Shown in pieces: positions 53,856 to 64,000 of a stretch of 64,000 nt of DNA. How positions within the stretch are numbered: the first letter of the stretch is position 1; each line of letters opens with the position of its first letter. A program made the translations under genes and the position numbers. The DNA comes from Gonocerus acuteangulatus (taxonomy: Eukaryota; Arthropoda; Insecta; Hemiptera; Coreidae). The stretch covers positions 85,445,536 through 85,509,535 of the forward strand of contig OX328126.1 in assembly GCA_946811695.1 (NCBI GenBank), written 5' to 3'. The notes beneath the pieces were generated by a model that was given only the letters and a program-made list of their open reading frames with translations, made no database searches and was not told the DNA's origin.

Positions 53856-55735
53856 TAAAACTCAACTGAACATGTTTTACTCTTGCCTATGTAGGGGCCT
53901 TAGCATTAAGACAGGATGGGTGACACAAGTGCCCTCTCGTGTAGAAGCTCTGTAGCTAGGTACATATAGTTTTGATGGTTGATAAAGAGATATTTACCTT
54001 GTCTTTCACTGTCATAACTATTATGATGGTGTGAATAAAACCGATTTTTGAGTTTTGTCACTTTAGAAATGATTGTGCGATTTGGCAATTCAATTTATTT
54101 CGGTAGCAACTTTTATTTATTGATCACGAATAAAGATTTTCTCTCTCCTTAGAGTAATTCCTTTGTATTTATTAATTGTTACCACTGTATACATTTTCAT
54201 AATTATTGACAGCTATCCAATACATTAAAATAAACGATTTAATATATTATTACAAAGGTAGATATTGTAGAGATTCGTTGTGATGTGCCTTGATGTGACC
54301 ACATTGGGCAACAACATTCTAATAAAACCAATAATAGGCTATTTATAGAAAAAAAAAAAGGAAAGAAAAGTATGCTTACCGCCTCAGTGCCACTGAGTCA
54401 GCGGTATATATAGGATTTCCAAGACAGATTCAGAATTTTCCATTTTAAATTCAGAATTTAGTTATTATTTTCTTATATGCAAATTTAGACCAACTTTCTT
54501 ACAATAGGTACTTTTTTTGTTTTGTAGGTAGGTAGGTAATTAAAAATGTAAAGTATTTTCAGTTGAAATATTTATAATATGTAATAATTAAAATATACTG
54601 ATTTATCAAGTAAACAGAATCTAACATTTGATCCTACTTCCTAAATTTAATATTAAATGCATCATATCTTATTTCTGATTTCTTGCTATACTGTTGTTTA
54701 CAATACTGTTTTGAAGAACAAAGTTTATTTTTATTTACGATCAACTGGTTCATTCAAGCCTTCCTTCAATTGAAAATATTGTCAAGATAGTATGTTTGAG
54801 AAAATTTATTACATTCTGAATTTGAAATGGAAAGTTCTGAAATCGTTTTGGAAAATTCTGAATTGAGTTTGGAAAAGTCTTAATTTGGTTTGGAAAACTC
54901 TTAATTTGGTTTGAAAAATTCTGAAATTGGTATGGAAAATTCTGAATCTGTCTTGGAAATCCTATATATTTTATTTAATTAACATATTTTACTCACACTA
55001 ATTCTTATGTAGTTTCACTTTCATATGTTTCAGCCGTAAAGGTGGCAACTCGTCATACTAATAGTGTCCTTCAGGATAGTTTTGCTGATCCGAAATAGGA
55101 CCTCTTCTTTGAGTTTAAATCTCGTGGCAAACTTCCGGATGTGCAGCGTTATAGTTCCTCGAGCTCCAAACAGAAGTCCTATTACTTCTGTTTAATACAG
55201 TATGGCTCATGCCAAAAAAGTATTTTAGTATGGCTGCATTTTTACTGTTGTCTCTCTCAGTCCCCAAACATTATACAAGCTGTCTGGCTGGTTTTAGGCG
55301 TTGCGTTCATTAGTGCGCATCGTATTTGTTCAGGAAAATATTCATTTTCATTTCAAATCCTTTCGAGATGGTCATTATTTTAGAAAAAAATCAATTTAAT
55401 TTTTCTAAGCTTAAATATATTATTGCCAGACATTATTATTGTTGTTTTCGATGTACTTTTTTGTACAATGCACCAGACGTTTTTATTAATGTTAATTTAA
55501 TAACATTTTTTTCAACATATTTTAATATAGTTAATATTTAAATATGCTGTTATTTAAGTTTTAAAAATACCATAATTAATTCGATGGTCTTAATTCGATG
55601 AATAGAAAAAATCGGTGGTCTTAATTCGATGAGTAGAAAAATTCCATATTTTATTCGGTACTTTAACAGCTAATATCGTTGAGAACAGAAAACAGTTACA
55701 ATTTGAAGTTAAGTGAAAATTAAATGCGTTAGCGT
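53856..55735. other. Unassigned AT-rich sequence
   Basis: 54830-54960 has loosely repeated TTGGAAA(A/T)TCT(G/T)AAT(T/C)TGG-like units, a decayed minisatellite. 55585-55625 has a ~25-bp direct duplication (GGTCTTAATTCGATGA). No supported gene. Confidence 0.4.
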
Positions 55736-55747
55736 ATCGCCCGATTT

Positions 55748-56360
55748 TTTTATTTATTTATTTATTCATGGAGCTTCACAACGGCAAGGTGATTTGCTCA
55801 CATAAAAATAATCAATAAACTGTATAGAAGGGTAAAGAATATAAATTCATTATATTCAATTTCTAAAAAAGAAAAAAAAAAGGTAAAAGAAAAAAAAATA
55901 ATAATAAATAAAATAATAAATACACAAAATAAAAAATTAAAATTAAAAAAAAATTAACAATAATATTAATATAAAATAAAATAAATAATTAAATCAAACC
56001 AAATAATTGATTTATTAATTTAATTTATAGAATATAAGAAAATAAAGAATGAAAAATTGCAAGAAGAAAATCATTATTGTGTGTAAATTGTAGGATATTT
56101 AATATAAAGTCTTTATTTTCAATTTTGAAGCCTTTCCTAACACAACCACGTACACGCACAAACATGCACTCAAAAAACATACATTTACACTCGTTTCATT
56201 GACGCATACACAGTAGGTTGTGTCATATTTTGTCATAAAGTTTTATTTTATGTAAGTGTTGTAAATTGGTAACTATGTGAGGGCTTTGTTCGGAAAATAG
56301 TCCAGACATGTGATATGGTATAGTTAAGTAGTCTCGTGTTTTGCATCCTGTTAGTAAGTG
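55748..56360 (-). mobile_element. LINE 3' fragment with 12-bp TSD
   Basis: TSD ATCGCCCGATTT at 55736-55747 and 56361-56372. On the minus strand the first 140 bp encode HLLTGCKTRDYLTIPYHMSG, then PHIVTNLQHLHKIKLYDKI-stop, the usual end after the CCHC knuckle of RNase H LINEs. The 3' UTR ends CTCCATGAATAAATAAATAA. Strongly 5'-truncated. Confidence 0.88.
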
Positions 56361-56372
56361 ATCGCCCGATTT

Positions 56373-56820
56373 GAGAAAATCAACTTTAAACTTTCATGTA
56401 CCCAAATGTTCCTGTTGTTTTATTTTTACTTTCTTTTCATTATTTCTTGTAATACAGATAAAAATAATGGTTGTTTGTTTTGAAATGTATAGAGACTTTA
56501 GTTAAAAAATGGAATTGTTGGCACATTTCAAAACTGTTCCGAAATATGAACACTCTTTGATATAATTTTTAATAGCTAAGGAAGAATTTAAGCCAATAAA
56601 AAAGGAAATTGGAATAAACAGTTACAAGGTGTCTATGAGTTTTTAAATTTTCAAGGTCTATCAAAGAATCTTAAAAAAAATATGTGGTACTAACAAAGGC
56701 ATTAAAAATATGGTAAAGAATAAAATCTACCAAGAACCTAATTTTGCTAAAAATTATCCCATGAGATTATTATCAGAAAAATAACACAGGCACACAAAAT
56801 AAAAAAGTGGTATATAGCAG
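56373..56820. other. Unassigned sequence
   Basis: No gene recognised. Confidence 0.3.
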
Positions 56821-56956
56821 AGACACCATACATATCGTCCCTACCATGTCGAACTACCGAATATGCAAATCAGAGCAAAGACACCATACATATCGTCCCT
56901 AACATAGCAAAGACACCATACATATCGTCCCTAACATAGCAAAGACACCATACATA
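56821..56956. repeat. Tandem duplication of a T4/T5 junction
   Basis: A 32-bp unit, ACACCATACATATCGTCCC…AGCAAAG, at 56881-56912 and 56913-56944, preceded by a diverged longer copy at 56823. Each unit spans the border between T4 (ACACCATACATA) and T5 (TCGTCCCTA), so the duplications happened after T5 inserted into T4. Confidence 0.85.
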
Positions 56957-57675
56957 TCGTCCCTACCATGTCAAACAACCGAATACGCAAATCAGAGCAA
57001 ACTAGAGAACGAACTTTTTCCTATTGAAGAAGTAATATATTGAAAAATGGTCTTATTCGATACTTTATTTAAGGCATTAAAGGCTATACTAAGGGGGTTA
57101 GAGTTGTGACAATTTGTGACAACCCGTATCGTCCACAATCCATGAGCAAAGTCTCGAATCTGAAAAACGAGATTTTGCATATTCGATAGTTTGACATGGT
57201 AGGGACGATATTTTCTTATGTATTTTAACGTTCTGAACCCGAATCCAGAGTCCTTTTCACCCCATCACGTCAGATTTAAGGGCCTTTGAAGGTCAAATTT
57301 CGTATGAAGACGTTTATGAAGAAATAACTAGAGCTTCCTTGGTTTTGACGGGCGCGAAAAATCAAGGCAATTTCTAGGACAAATAAGTTTATTTTACAAA
57401 AAATTAATTTCGACTGCAAATTCATTTTTTTGTAAAATAGGCACATTTGTCCTTAAAATGACCTTGACTTTGCTCCGATGGGGTGAAACAGACCTGGCAT
57501 TCAAATTCAGCAGCCCCCAAAACCATGGAAGCTCTAGTTATTTCTTCTTTAACGACTTCATACGAAATTGGACCTTCAAATGCTCTTAAACCTGCCGTGA
57601 TGGAGTGGAACGGACTCCGGATTCTGGTTCAGCCTGTCAAATTACATAAGAATATATGTATGGTGTCTTTGGAAA
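56941..57675. mobile_element. T4 foldback element, copy 2, carrying T5
   Basis: Left AAAGACACCATACATA and right TATGTATGGTGTCTTTGG are inverted ends. The interior is an inverted repeat around about 57415 (ATAACTAGAGCTTCC, GGACAAAT…). T5 is inserted at 56957. Confidence 0.87.
56957..57209 (-). mobile_element. T5 MITE copy 3, TA target site
   Basis: TIR CGTCCCTACCATGTCAAAC at both ends, inverted. Flanked by TA in the T4 sequence CATACATA…TATTTTCTTATG, compared with uninterrupted T4 at 47290. A TA duplication suggests the Tc1/mariner superfamily. No ORF. Orientation is opposite to the copies at 26974 and 36825. Confidence 0.88.
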
Positions 57676-58034
57676 ATACCACTTTTTTGTGTGTGAATGT
57701 GTATTAAATTACTGTGATATATTTTGTACTGTAGAATTTTTGAGTTGGTTCCTGATGAATTTTGTTTGAAAGCCTAGATAAAATACTAGAGCGAAAACTA
57801 GTTATGAAATTGCGAATGGCTTCGTTTTATGTCTCAAGAAGCGACTGCCTCTTTCGATTCTTACAGCCTTTCCCTTTCTTTGTCTTCTTGTTAAACACTT
57901 ACAAGTACATTTTAATGTTAGCTTAAGATGTTTGCCTTTTGTAAATACAATATTTCTTATTTACTCAATTTAAGCCTAGGCACTTAACACCTAGGCATTT
58001 AGGTGTTCATACAATATATATATCTGAATCTAGG
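57676..58034. other. Unassigned sequence
   Basis: Contains CCTAGGCACTTAACACCTAGGCATTTAGG near 57976, a short direct repeat. No gene seen. Confidence 0.3.
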
Positions 58035-58350
58035 GAGGAGGGCAAGGTTAGCTCAGTGGTAGAGCACTGGACTAATATGCTGGAGGACCCGAGCAAGCAC
58101 TAAAGATTTTTATCTTTTAGTGTCTTCGTTCGTGGGTTGGATTCGGCCTTCCTGACCGTCCCTTGGCCAACCCAGACTTTAATTAATTTATCAATGGATA
58201 TTTTGGTGCTAATGGCCCTAACAGTCGAAGCGACAAAGGGAAAAATCAGGCGGCCGGAGCATAGTACTGACCACACTATCTCCCTAGTGTGCCGTATGGT
58301 CATGAATCAGATACCTCTATAGTAGCTGACCCTGCGAACTTCGTACCGCC
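58035..58350 (+). mobile_element. SINE S1 copy 4
   Basis: Head AGGTTAGCTCAGTGGTAGAG (box A), then GGAGGACCCGAGC where box B has been lost by a short deletion. Body has GACCGTCCCTTGGCC, GGTGCTAATGGCCCTAACAG and GGCGGCCGGAGCATAG, with a T-rich end. Reference for orientation of the other copies. Confidence 0.9.
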
Positions 58351-58629
58351 TAATACTCCATTCTTTAATTTTTTTTTAATACTTATTCTGCTATTTGGGA
58401 CACCCGGAGAGCTAGTATGATAAAAAAAAAGAAAAAAAACTTAAGTCGACAATTACATTATGTCAAAAAATAAAAATTATAAAACACTTAAAATTCTTTT
58501 AATAGTCACTAAAAAATCACAATCAAAATTACAATATCAGATTTCTTATTACGATACCTACTTATTATATTTCATTTTATTTTTACTTATTCTAAATTAA
58601 GTTTCATTTTTATTGTAGTACTTAATGGT

Positions 58630-60027
58630 ACACGATATTTTTTGTTTCATTACCTGACGCTTAAACAAACAGAGCAGATGGTTTTCCAACACGGAAACGG
58701 GCAACATACAATTGACCATGCGAGAAACATGGGGTTTCTAGATTAATACCACAAACACTTAATGACTGCCCTGGGATTTGTTTATAGTCAAACTGAGTTC
58801 ATAGGTCCAACAGCAACACAGCTGTAGGCACTGTAATGAATTCGCAGCAACTCGATTCAAACTTGCACCATTATTAGTCGAATGTCGCGCTTCGCGGGTC
58901 TGTCTTAACCGAATTCTTTCACGTTCACTGCGATCTTCACGTTCCTGGGCAGTACAATTAGATTTATAATTAATTTGATGCGTTGAATTTCGGGTTCTTC
59001 TGCCTAAATATGTCCGCCGTCTTATAGGACGGATTTAGTAAGTCACAAACACACAACACTTTAGTAATTTTATAGAAATTTGTGGTATTTACATTTAGTA
59101 ATATTACAGATGCACAGCAAAGAGATGTTTACATTTCAAGTGACATTTTACCACAGACAATTTACATTTTACCATAGACAATTTGTTTTTGAGTAATGTT
59201 ACCATCGTATAAATATTGATAAATATTGACATTAATATTTATACGATACTAATGTCACTCAATTGTTTTGCCTTCCCAGAACCCCTCCACTAACACTTTA
59301 TGGTAGGGATTAAAGTTCAAATTGACCTCTAAGTATTATTAGCAATCTTTTGTATGGGAATATAGAAAAGTGGGGTCTTGTTTACTTCGTTAATGCAAAA
59401 ATAAATTAATTTTAACTGCATTATTAACATGTGATTCTAATGTCACCTAGTGATTACATGTTCTTATTTATTTAAATTTTTTTTGCTTATACACAAATAA
59501 CCAAATACGTTAACTGTTAAAAATATTATAATTGAGAACATATGTTTTTATTTAATAATGAATTTGCGTTAAGGAAGTGAAAAAGACCCGAAAAGTGTTG
59601 TTTTTAAAGTGTTGTTCGGGCAATTTTTAAAATTTTTCTCTCCGTAAGAACCATCCTCGTAGTTCAAGGAATATTATAAAAAAAGAATTAGCGAAATCGG
59701 TTCAGTTGTTCTCGAGATTTGCGCTTACCAACACATTTAGCGATTCATTTTTATATAATAGATATACAAATACGTTAACTGTTAAAAATATTATAATTGA
59801 GAACAGATGTTTTTATTTCAAAATGAATTTGCGTTAAGGAAGTGAAAAAGACCCGAAAAGTGTTGTTTTTAAAGTGTTGTTCGGGCAATTTTTTTAATTT
59901 TTCTCTCCGTAAGAACCATCCTCGTACTTCAAGGAATATTATAAAAAAAGAATTAGCAAAATCGGTTCAGTTGTTCTCGAGATTTGCGCTTACCAACACA
60001 TTTAGCGATTCATTTTTATATAATAGA
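58630..60027 (-). mobile_element. Helitron remnant
   Basis: From right to left: a 5' end TCTATTATATAAAAATGAAT at 60027, preceded by A. That 5' region is duplicated in tandem (about 59763-60027 and 59505-59762). Next come an N-terminal coding scrap (58985-58855) and a Pif1-type helicase scrap (58800-58641). TC start, A/T insertion context and the helicase identify a Helitron. The 3' end with CTRR was not located securely. Confidence 0.75.
58641..58985 (-). pseudogene. Helitron Rep/helicase fusion fragment
   Basis: 58985-58855 reads NCTAQEREDRSERERIRLRQ then TREARHSTNNGAS, like the charged N-terminus of Helitron Rep-helicases. Then, after a large internal deletion, TINKSQGQ, SLSVCGINLETPCFSHGQLY, RVGKPSALF, TKNIVY (58800-58641). 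K-S-Q-G-Q and the downstream block are the last motifs of the Pif1-like helicase of Helitrons. There is one frameshift in the KSQGQ region and a stop before TKNIVY. Not functional. Confidence 0.8.
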
Positions 60028-61063
60028 TATAACTACGACTTGATGTTGTATATAACAACATATACTGCAATTCAAACGGAAGTAAAACTAATATTTAACA
60101 AAAGAATTACCGACTTGTAGAAACTGCGTCATCTTAGCATTTTTCCTTCCTAGCCCTAGTGTAATTTGGAAAGCTTTGAATAGGATCAGTTAATATTTGC
60201 CTTAGTCTTTTGTGAACAAATGCAAACAGAGAAAAGTCAAAACTTGAATAGAAATAAGATCATAGGCACCTCAAAAAGGAACTTGTAGGAAATTTAATAT
60301 GCTTTCGAATAAATCTTTTACATTTACAAAATTTGAACTAGCGCTATTTTCGTGATCTATGGGGGGAAGGAGGAACCGCGGTAAAATGATTTGCTGAGGG
60401 AGTGTAGTTATTCAGAGACACTCAAAAGAGAATATTTTTTCAAATCATCATCATTCTATCTACTTGATTCTGTTTCTTTATTAGCTCTTTTTGAACAAGA
60501 AACAAAAACAAATTTTGTATGTCTACAATTACCAGGTACTTAGATTTGTGTACAGAATTAACAAGTATAAATTATTTACAGCAGTGCTATTTACACTTTT
60601 GTTACGTATATAGCATAACATATATGGAGTTTGTCCTTTTTTGTCGTAAAAAATAATATTTCTAAAGGCTTCCGACTTTGAATTTAAATTTTTCCAGCAA
60701 ACGTATGTGTAGGTTGTGGTGATTTAAAAACCCTCTTGTCAGTAGTTCCTTTAAGTTACAAAGTAATTATAGTTGTTCTCGTATTTAAACACCCGTCGGT
60801 GTTTTACTGCCCATTCGTAGATAGTATTTTTTTATTTCTCTCAGTTCGTTGATTTATACGTACGTCCAGCAGTTCTCGCGTCCATTTCAAATGAAGTTTA
60901 ATATTTAGGACTTTCTGTAATTATTTGAATTCCGGAAGTGTGACTTCCTACAGTTATTCCCTTATAATTGAGATATTTAACCGTTACTGGCAACACTGTC
61001 TCTGAGGCTACACTGGATTACTAGAAGAGCATGGTGAGGGTTGGCGCCCCCCTCCACTAACAC
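60028..61063. other. Unassigned, with a T1 end; upstream region of the putative promoter
   Basis: 60105-60175 is a T1 terminus. CCCCTCCACTAACACT at 61049-61064 just before the TATA box also occurs at 59282-59297. Otherwise nothing recognised. Confidence 0.4.
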
Positions 61064-61171
61064 TATATAAACCATCGCAAAGCCTCGCTACCCTTAGTCT
61101 CACCAAAGGCATCGTTTCTTCCTCCTGTCTCGAAAACTTATCCATCAAGAACGATTATCACATATACAAAT
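61064..61171 (+). promoter_or_regulatory. Putative core promoter and first exon of a host gene
   Basis: TATATAA at 61064-61070, an initiator-like TTAGTC with A at 61096 (32 bp from the first T of the TATA box), then a 76-nt leader without ATG to CAAAT, followed by a perfect 5' splice site GTAAGT at 61172-61177. A start codon would be split as AT|G across the intron, or the start lies in exon 2. Short TATA-driven leader exons are common in insect cuticle-type genes, but the product is unknown. The rest of the gene is not seen; the hAT element at 61531 would lie in its first intron. Confidence 0.5.
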
Positions 61172-61177
61172 GTAAGT

Positions 61178-61530
61178 CACCTAAAACCATAAAAATTATC
61201 ATACTTATTCCCAGATGTATTTAAAAAAAAATAAAAAAATATGTTGTATTTTTGTGGGGATTTATTAAAGTATCTTATGGATCGGAAATGAAAAAGATAG
61301 TCTTTTAAGAAATGTAATTGATTTTAAATGTAGGATAGCGTTCTGTCTTTTTAAAAAAGATTTTTTATTTGCCTAAATTTAAACCAAAAAACTATAGATT
61401 TTTTCAATGTTTAAAGAAATGTGAAATTATACTTAGAGTACAGTAGAAAATAGAGGTTAAAGTTATTTATTCAATTTTAAACTTTATGTTCTTTTAATAT
61501 ACTAACAGGTTTTGTTTAGTATGATATTAT
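61178..61530 (+). other. Putative intron sequence
   Basis: AT-rich, no ORF or repeat; follows the GTAAGT donor. Confidence 0.35.
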
Positions 61531-61791
61531 TAGGGACCGGATTCTTAGGTTTTCACCTTTTCTTTTCCTTTCATCTAAACAGCATACTGATCGGGTACTT
61601 ATATGATTCGAGTCTTGTAGTATCATTCCTGCAAATTTGAAAAAACCTAAAATAACCTAATCTGGATGTTAAGACCTAAAATCACCTAAATGACGATGTA
61701 ATGATCTAGACATACCTAATCTTTAAAATAGACAATACAAAAAAATTTGGTGTGAGAATTTTTGTAATTTATTAATTCTTTCCGCTCATAG

Positions 61792-61835
61792 GAGTGTGTT
61801 TCCTGTCCTGTTCAAACAGGACAGGAAACACACTC
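61792..61835. repeat. Perfect 21-bp hairpin at the edge of the hAT coding remnant
   Basis: GAGTGTGTTTCCTGTCCTGT plus T, then CA, then the exact complement. It marks the 5' edge of the retained coding sequence, as if the deletion was repaired by fold-back copying. Confidence 0.92.
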
Positions 61836-61839
61836 GAAA

Positions 61840-62342
61840 AAATAAAAAAAGTTGTGGGGGCTTTGGACATTAATGAAGCAACTGCCATTTCTAAGGCTTC
61901 GATGGTCCTCCAGAGCAAGGAGATTCGTGGCGCACTCGCATTCCTAAAAGCACATTTCTCAGATCTTCCTAATCTCATTGGAAAATTGGAATTGTCAAAA
62001 AAGGAGCTAATAGATGCGATCGCCATTATCGACTCCGTTGTAAGAAAAAGATATTCCTGGTCCGATAGGGGAAGCTGTAAACTCCAAATTGAGCAAAATT
62101 CTAAAGAGAAATCCTGGTTTTGATAAAATGAGAAATGTATCCTCTGTACTCTCCGGTCAGCAATGTTCCATTGACTACGCATTGCCTTGGGGACCATCAG
62201 CAGTTGCGGCAATGAAATACGCCCCGATCACGTCTTGTGAGAAGAAAGATCTTTCTCTGCTTTTAAGTCTGTTCTCAGAGACAACAGGAAATATTTCACT
62301 GTAGAAAATCTGGGCACCTATATGGTAATTTACTGTAACTAG
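61840..62342 (+). pseudogene. hAT transposase C-terminal region with dimerisation domain
   Basis: Reads KVVGALDINEATAISKA, FLKAHFSDLPNLIGKLE, SKKELIDAIAIIDSVVRK, then after a frameshift near 62045 IPGPIGEAVNSKLSKILK, GFDKMRNVSSVLSG, LPWGPSAVAAMKYAPITSCE, and after a second frameshift near 62243 RSFSAFKSVLRDNRKYFTVE and NLGTYMVIYCN-stop at 62342. (Y)APITSxEVERSFSAFKxxLxDxR…N-L is the hAT C-terminal dimerisation signature. The catalytic DDE part is missing. Two single-base losses break the frame. Confidence 0.85.
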
Positions 62343-62889
62343 GGGTAATACCTATTTTAGCTTCACATTTTCCCCTTTAAATGTTTCCACGATTTCATTA
62401 TTTTGTTTTTAACATATTTTATGTTATTTTATGATTAATGTATATTTCATTTCATAATTTAATTTGTTTTCTCTTTTTTGACATTGCTTTAATAATAAAA
62501 TTTATTTTTTCATTTATATAGATTTAAGTTGAATATTTGGACTGCTTATTCTCTTTTTTAAAAATAACTCAGATTTTATTTTTATTTCCTCATATTTTTC
62601 CCCTTCTCAATATAGGCACAATTCTATAAAATAATGTTATTTGTTGTTTATTTTTATTTGTCTTTGATCAAAATATACATATTAATTTATCAATGATAAA
62701 TTAATAAAAATTATTCATGATTAATTATAATATATTGAACCTATTTTCGAACCTATTAGAACATTTTTATCACCTAAGAAAACCTAAAATCGATTTTTTA
62801 AACAAAAACCTAAAAAGACCTAAGATGCCTGTTGCAAAAACCTAATTAGATGCTTATTTTGTCCTAAAAATCCGGTCCCTAGATATTAT

Positions 62890-63432
62890 CATTCTTCATA
62901 ATAATTTGTGGAGATTTTTTATATGTTCCGATTTCATAAATATTAGTTATTACTTATCGTAAACAAAAAGATAGAATTATATAAGTTTGATCAATGTATT
63001 TAATCAAAATTAAAGTTCTAGTATGAGTCAGCTTTTACACAAAAAGCCGTGCCAAAAATAGCCGAACCGACTGACCACTCAAATCTTTAAATATGTATTT
63101 TCAGTTTTCAAATATGATTCTCAACCAATACCAAAAAATTTAAATTTCCCAAATACTATTTATCAAATTGGAAAATCGTGTTCTCCTTATTTTATCTTCT
63201 AATTCACAGTTTTATTGGAGAATTCATTGAATAAAATAGTCACCTCAAATAATTAAAACATTGTTTACGAGTTCAGGGTTCTTTCGACATAAATATCTCA
63301 TCGTCAGAGCAGTGTTCTCAATACCAGTCTCTAGCTTTGAAAATAAGGTTTGAAATTTTGGATGAGTCTACTTCATATCAACAATGCCTAAATAATTACG
63401 CTGAAAAAAAAAATATGAGTATATGTGTGCGC

Positions 63433-63490
<58 letters not shown>

Positions 63491-64000
63491 GACAGTCATT
63501 TTTCTCTCGCCATTATTGTCTAAAAATTAATTATAAAAAAAATTAATAACCTTCTATTTTCAAGTCCCCATTTTTAATAATCTAATTCCATTTAGAGAAT
63601 TTAACACGAAACGTGCGAATTAAATATTTTTTAATAATTAATTGTGTAAATGGAACGTTACTAGAAAATAATTGCACTATTATTCTATGGAAGTAATGTA
63701 ATAAAGTGGAAACTAGAAAATAAAATGTACAATGTATTTATGAAAAACACCTATCCTTACATAAGAAAATCTAGAAATAATTAAGAAATATATGAAAATC
63801 CGGTCTTCTTTGAAAAATAAAATTTTTAGTTACAATAATTTTACATTTTGCTTAAAAAATATATAAATAAATGGTATTATTTATGTTTCTATTTAGTGAG
63901 TGTATTTTGAACATATTATTGGCAATTAGCAAGCTATTTAAACTGGAGTTGATCACACTTTATGTTAAAATATTAATGTTTATCTGCTTCGAGTAATTTT
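62890..64000. other. Unassigned AT-rich sequence
   Basis: (TA)n at 63438-63490. Around 63270-63312 the minus strand has CTGACGA and CGAAAG flanking a weak stem, a poor hammerhead-like match. No gene seen. Confidence 0.4.

Larger units (their letters stand above)
61531..62881 (+). mobile_element. hAT transposon, internally deleted, 8-bp TSD
   Basis: TIR TAGGGACCGGATT at 61531 and its complement ending at 62881. Perfect 8-bp TSD GATATTAT (61523-61530 and 62882-62889). The motif CCTAAAA/ACCTAA recurs many times in the 120 bp next to each end, like subterminal transposase-binding sites. It encodes only the C-terminal part of a hAT transposase. Confidence 0.93.

Noticed and set aside
61041..61056. 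Retroviral primer-binding site (TTGGCGCCCC)
   Set aside because: Only eight bases match a tRNA-Lys-type site, no LTR is present, and the context fits a TATA promoter better.
61772..62212. Minus-strand 146-aa ORF
   Set aside because: It is antisense to the hAT transposase remnant, which matches the family signature on the plus strand.
63270..63312. Fourth hammerhead ribozyme
   Set aside because: CTGACGA and CGAAA are present on the minus strand, but stem II has a mismatch in a 5-bp helix and stem III is not recognisable.

Overview
The window is AT-rich eukaryotic DNA, most likely from an arthropod and probably an insect. It shows no bacterial-style gene packing and no complete host gene. Nearly everything recognisable is a transposable element or its remains, with many (TA)n microsatellites. 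The retrotransposons are Jockey-like LINEs, RNase H-bearing LINEs, Penelope-like (PLE) remnants with hammerhead ribozyme motifs, and three tRNA-headed SINE families called here S1, S2 and S3. The DNA transposons are a hAT deletion derivative, a hAT-type MITE called M1 with G-rich ends, PIF/Harbinger-like TIR elements, a Helitron, and several foldback elements. The only plausible host gene signal is a core promoter with a first exon near 61.06-61.17 kb, whose gene would lie further right.

Layout. 0-6 kb: an S1 SINE split by M1, an antisense PLE ribozyme motif, and two families of degenerate tandem modules (H1, H2). 6.9-7.7 kb: a PLE piece folded into an inverted repeat with a ribozyme in each arm. 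8.4-18 kb: LINE tails, a (TA)n-centred family H3, two adjacent PIF-like elements and SINEs. 19.7-21.5 kb: a 1.8-kb palindrome. 21.5-25.8 kb: an H1 copy split cleanly by a 3.0-kb Jockey element (22259-25260) with a 12-bp target-site duplication (TSD). 26.3-28.4 kb: a T1 element, a T5 MITE and a TIR transposon carrying a SINE-MITE chimera. 28.9-29.5 kb: a 47-bp hairpin satellite. 29.9-30.6 kb: a foldback element with a 9-bp TSD. 32.4-33.8 kb: a TIR element with 132-bp tandem units.

35.4-36.2 kb: a broken copy of a repetitive uncharacterised protein. 36.4-36.6 kb: five consecutive hairpins. 37.3-39.1 kb: two satellites sharing a 20-bp palindrome, inside a T3 repeat. 39.6-46.8 kb: a foldback element, Jockey and RNase H LINE fragments. 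47.3-57.7 kb: T4 foldbacks, M1 copies, SINEs and LINE tails. 58.6-60.0 kb: a Helitron remnant. 61.5-62.9 kb: a hAT deletion derivative with an 8-bp TSD, downstream of the putative promoter.

The main story is nested insertion. Many insertion sites can be read directly from TSDs or from empty sites elsewhere in the window, which gives a relative chronology. Recurrent hairpins and palindromes are the most unusual property. In one hairpin family the stem changes are compensatory between copies. Family names recalled from general knowledge are stated as such; no database search was possible.
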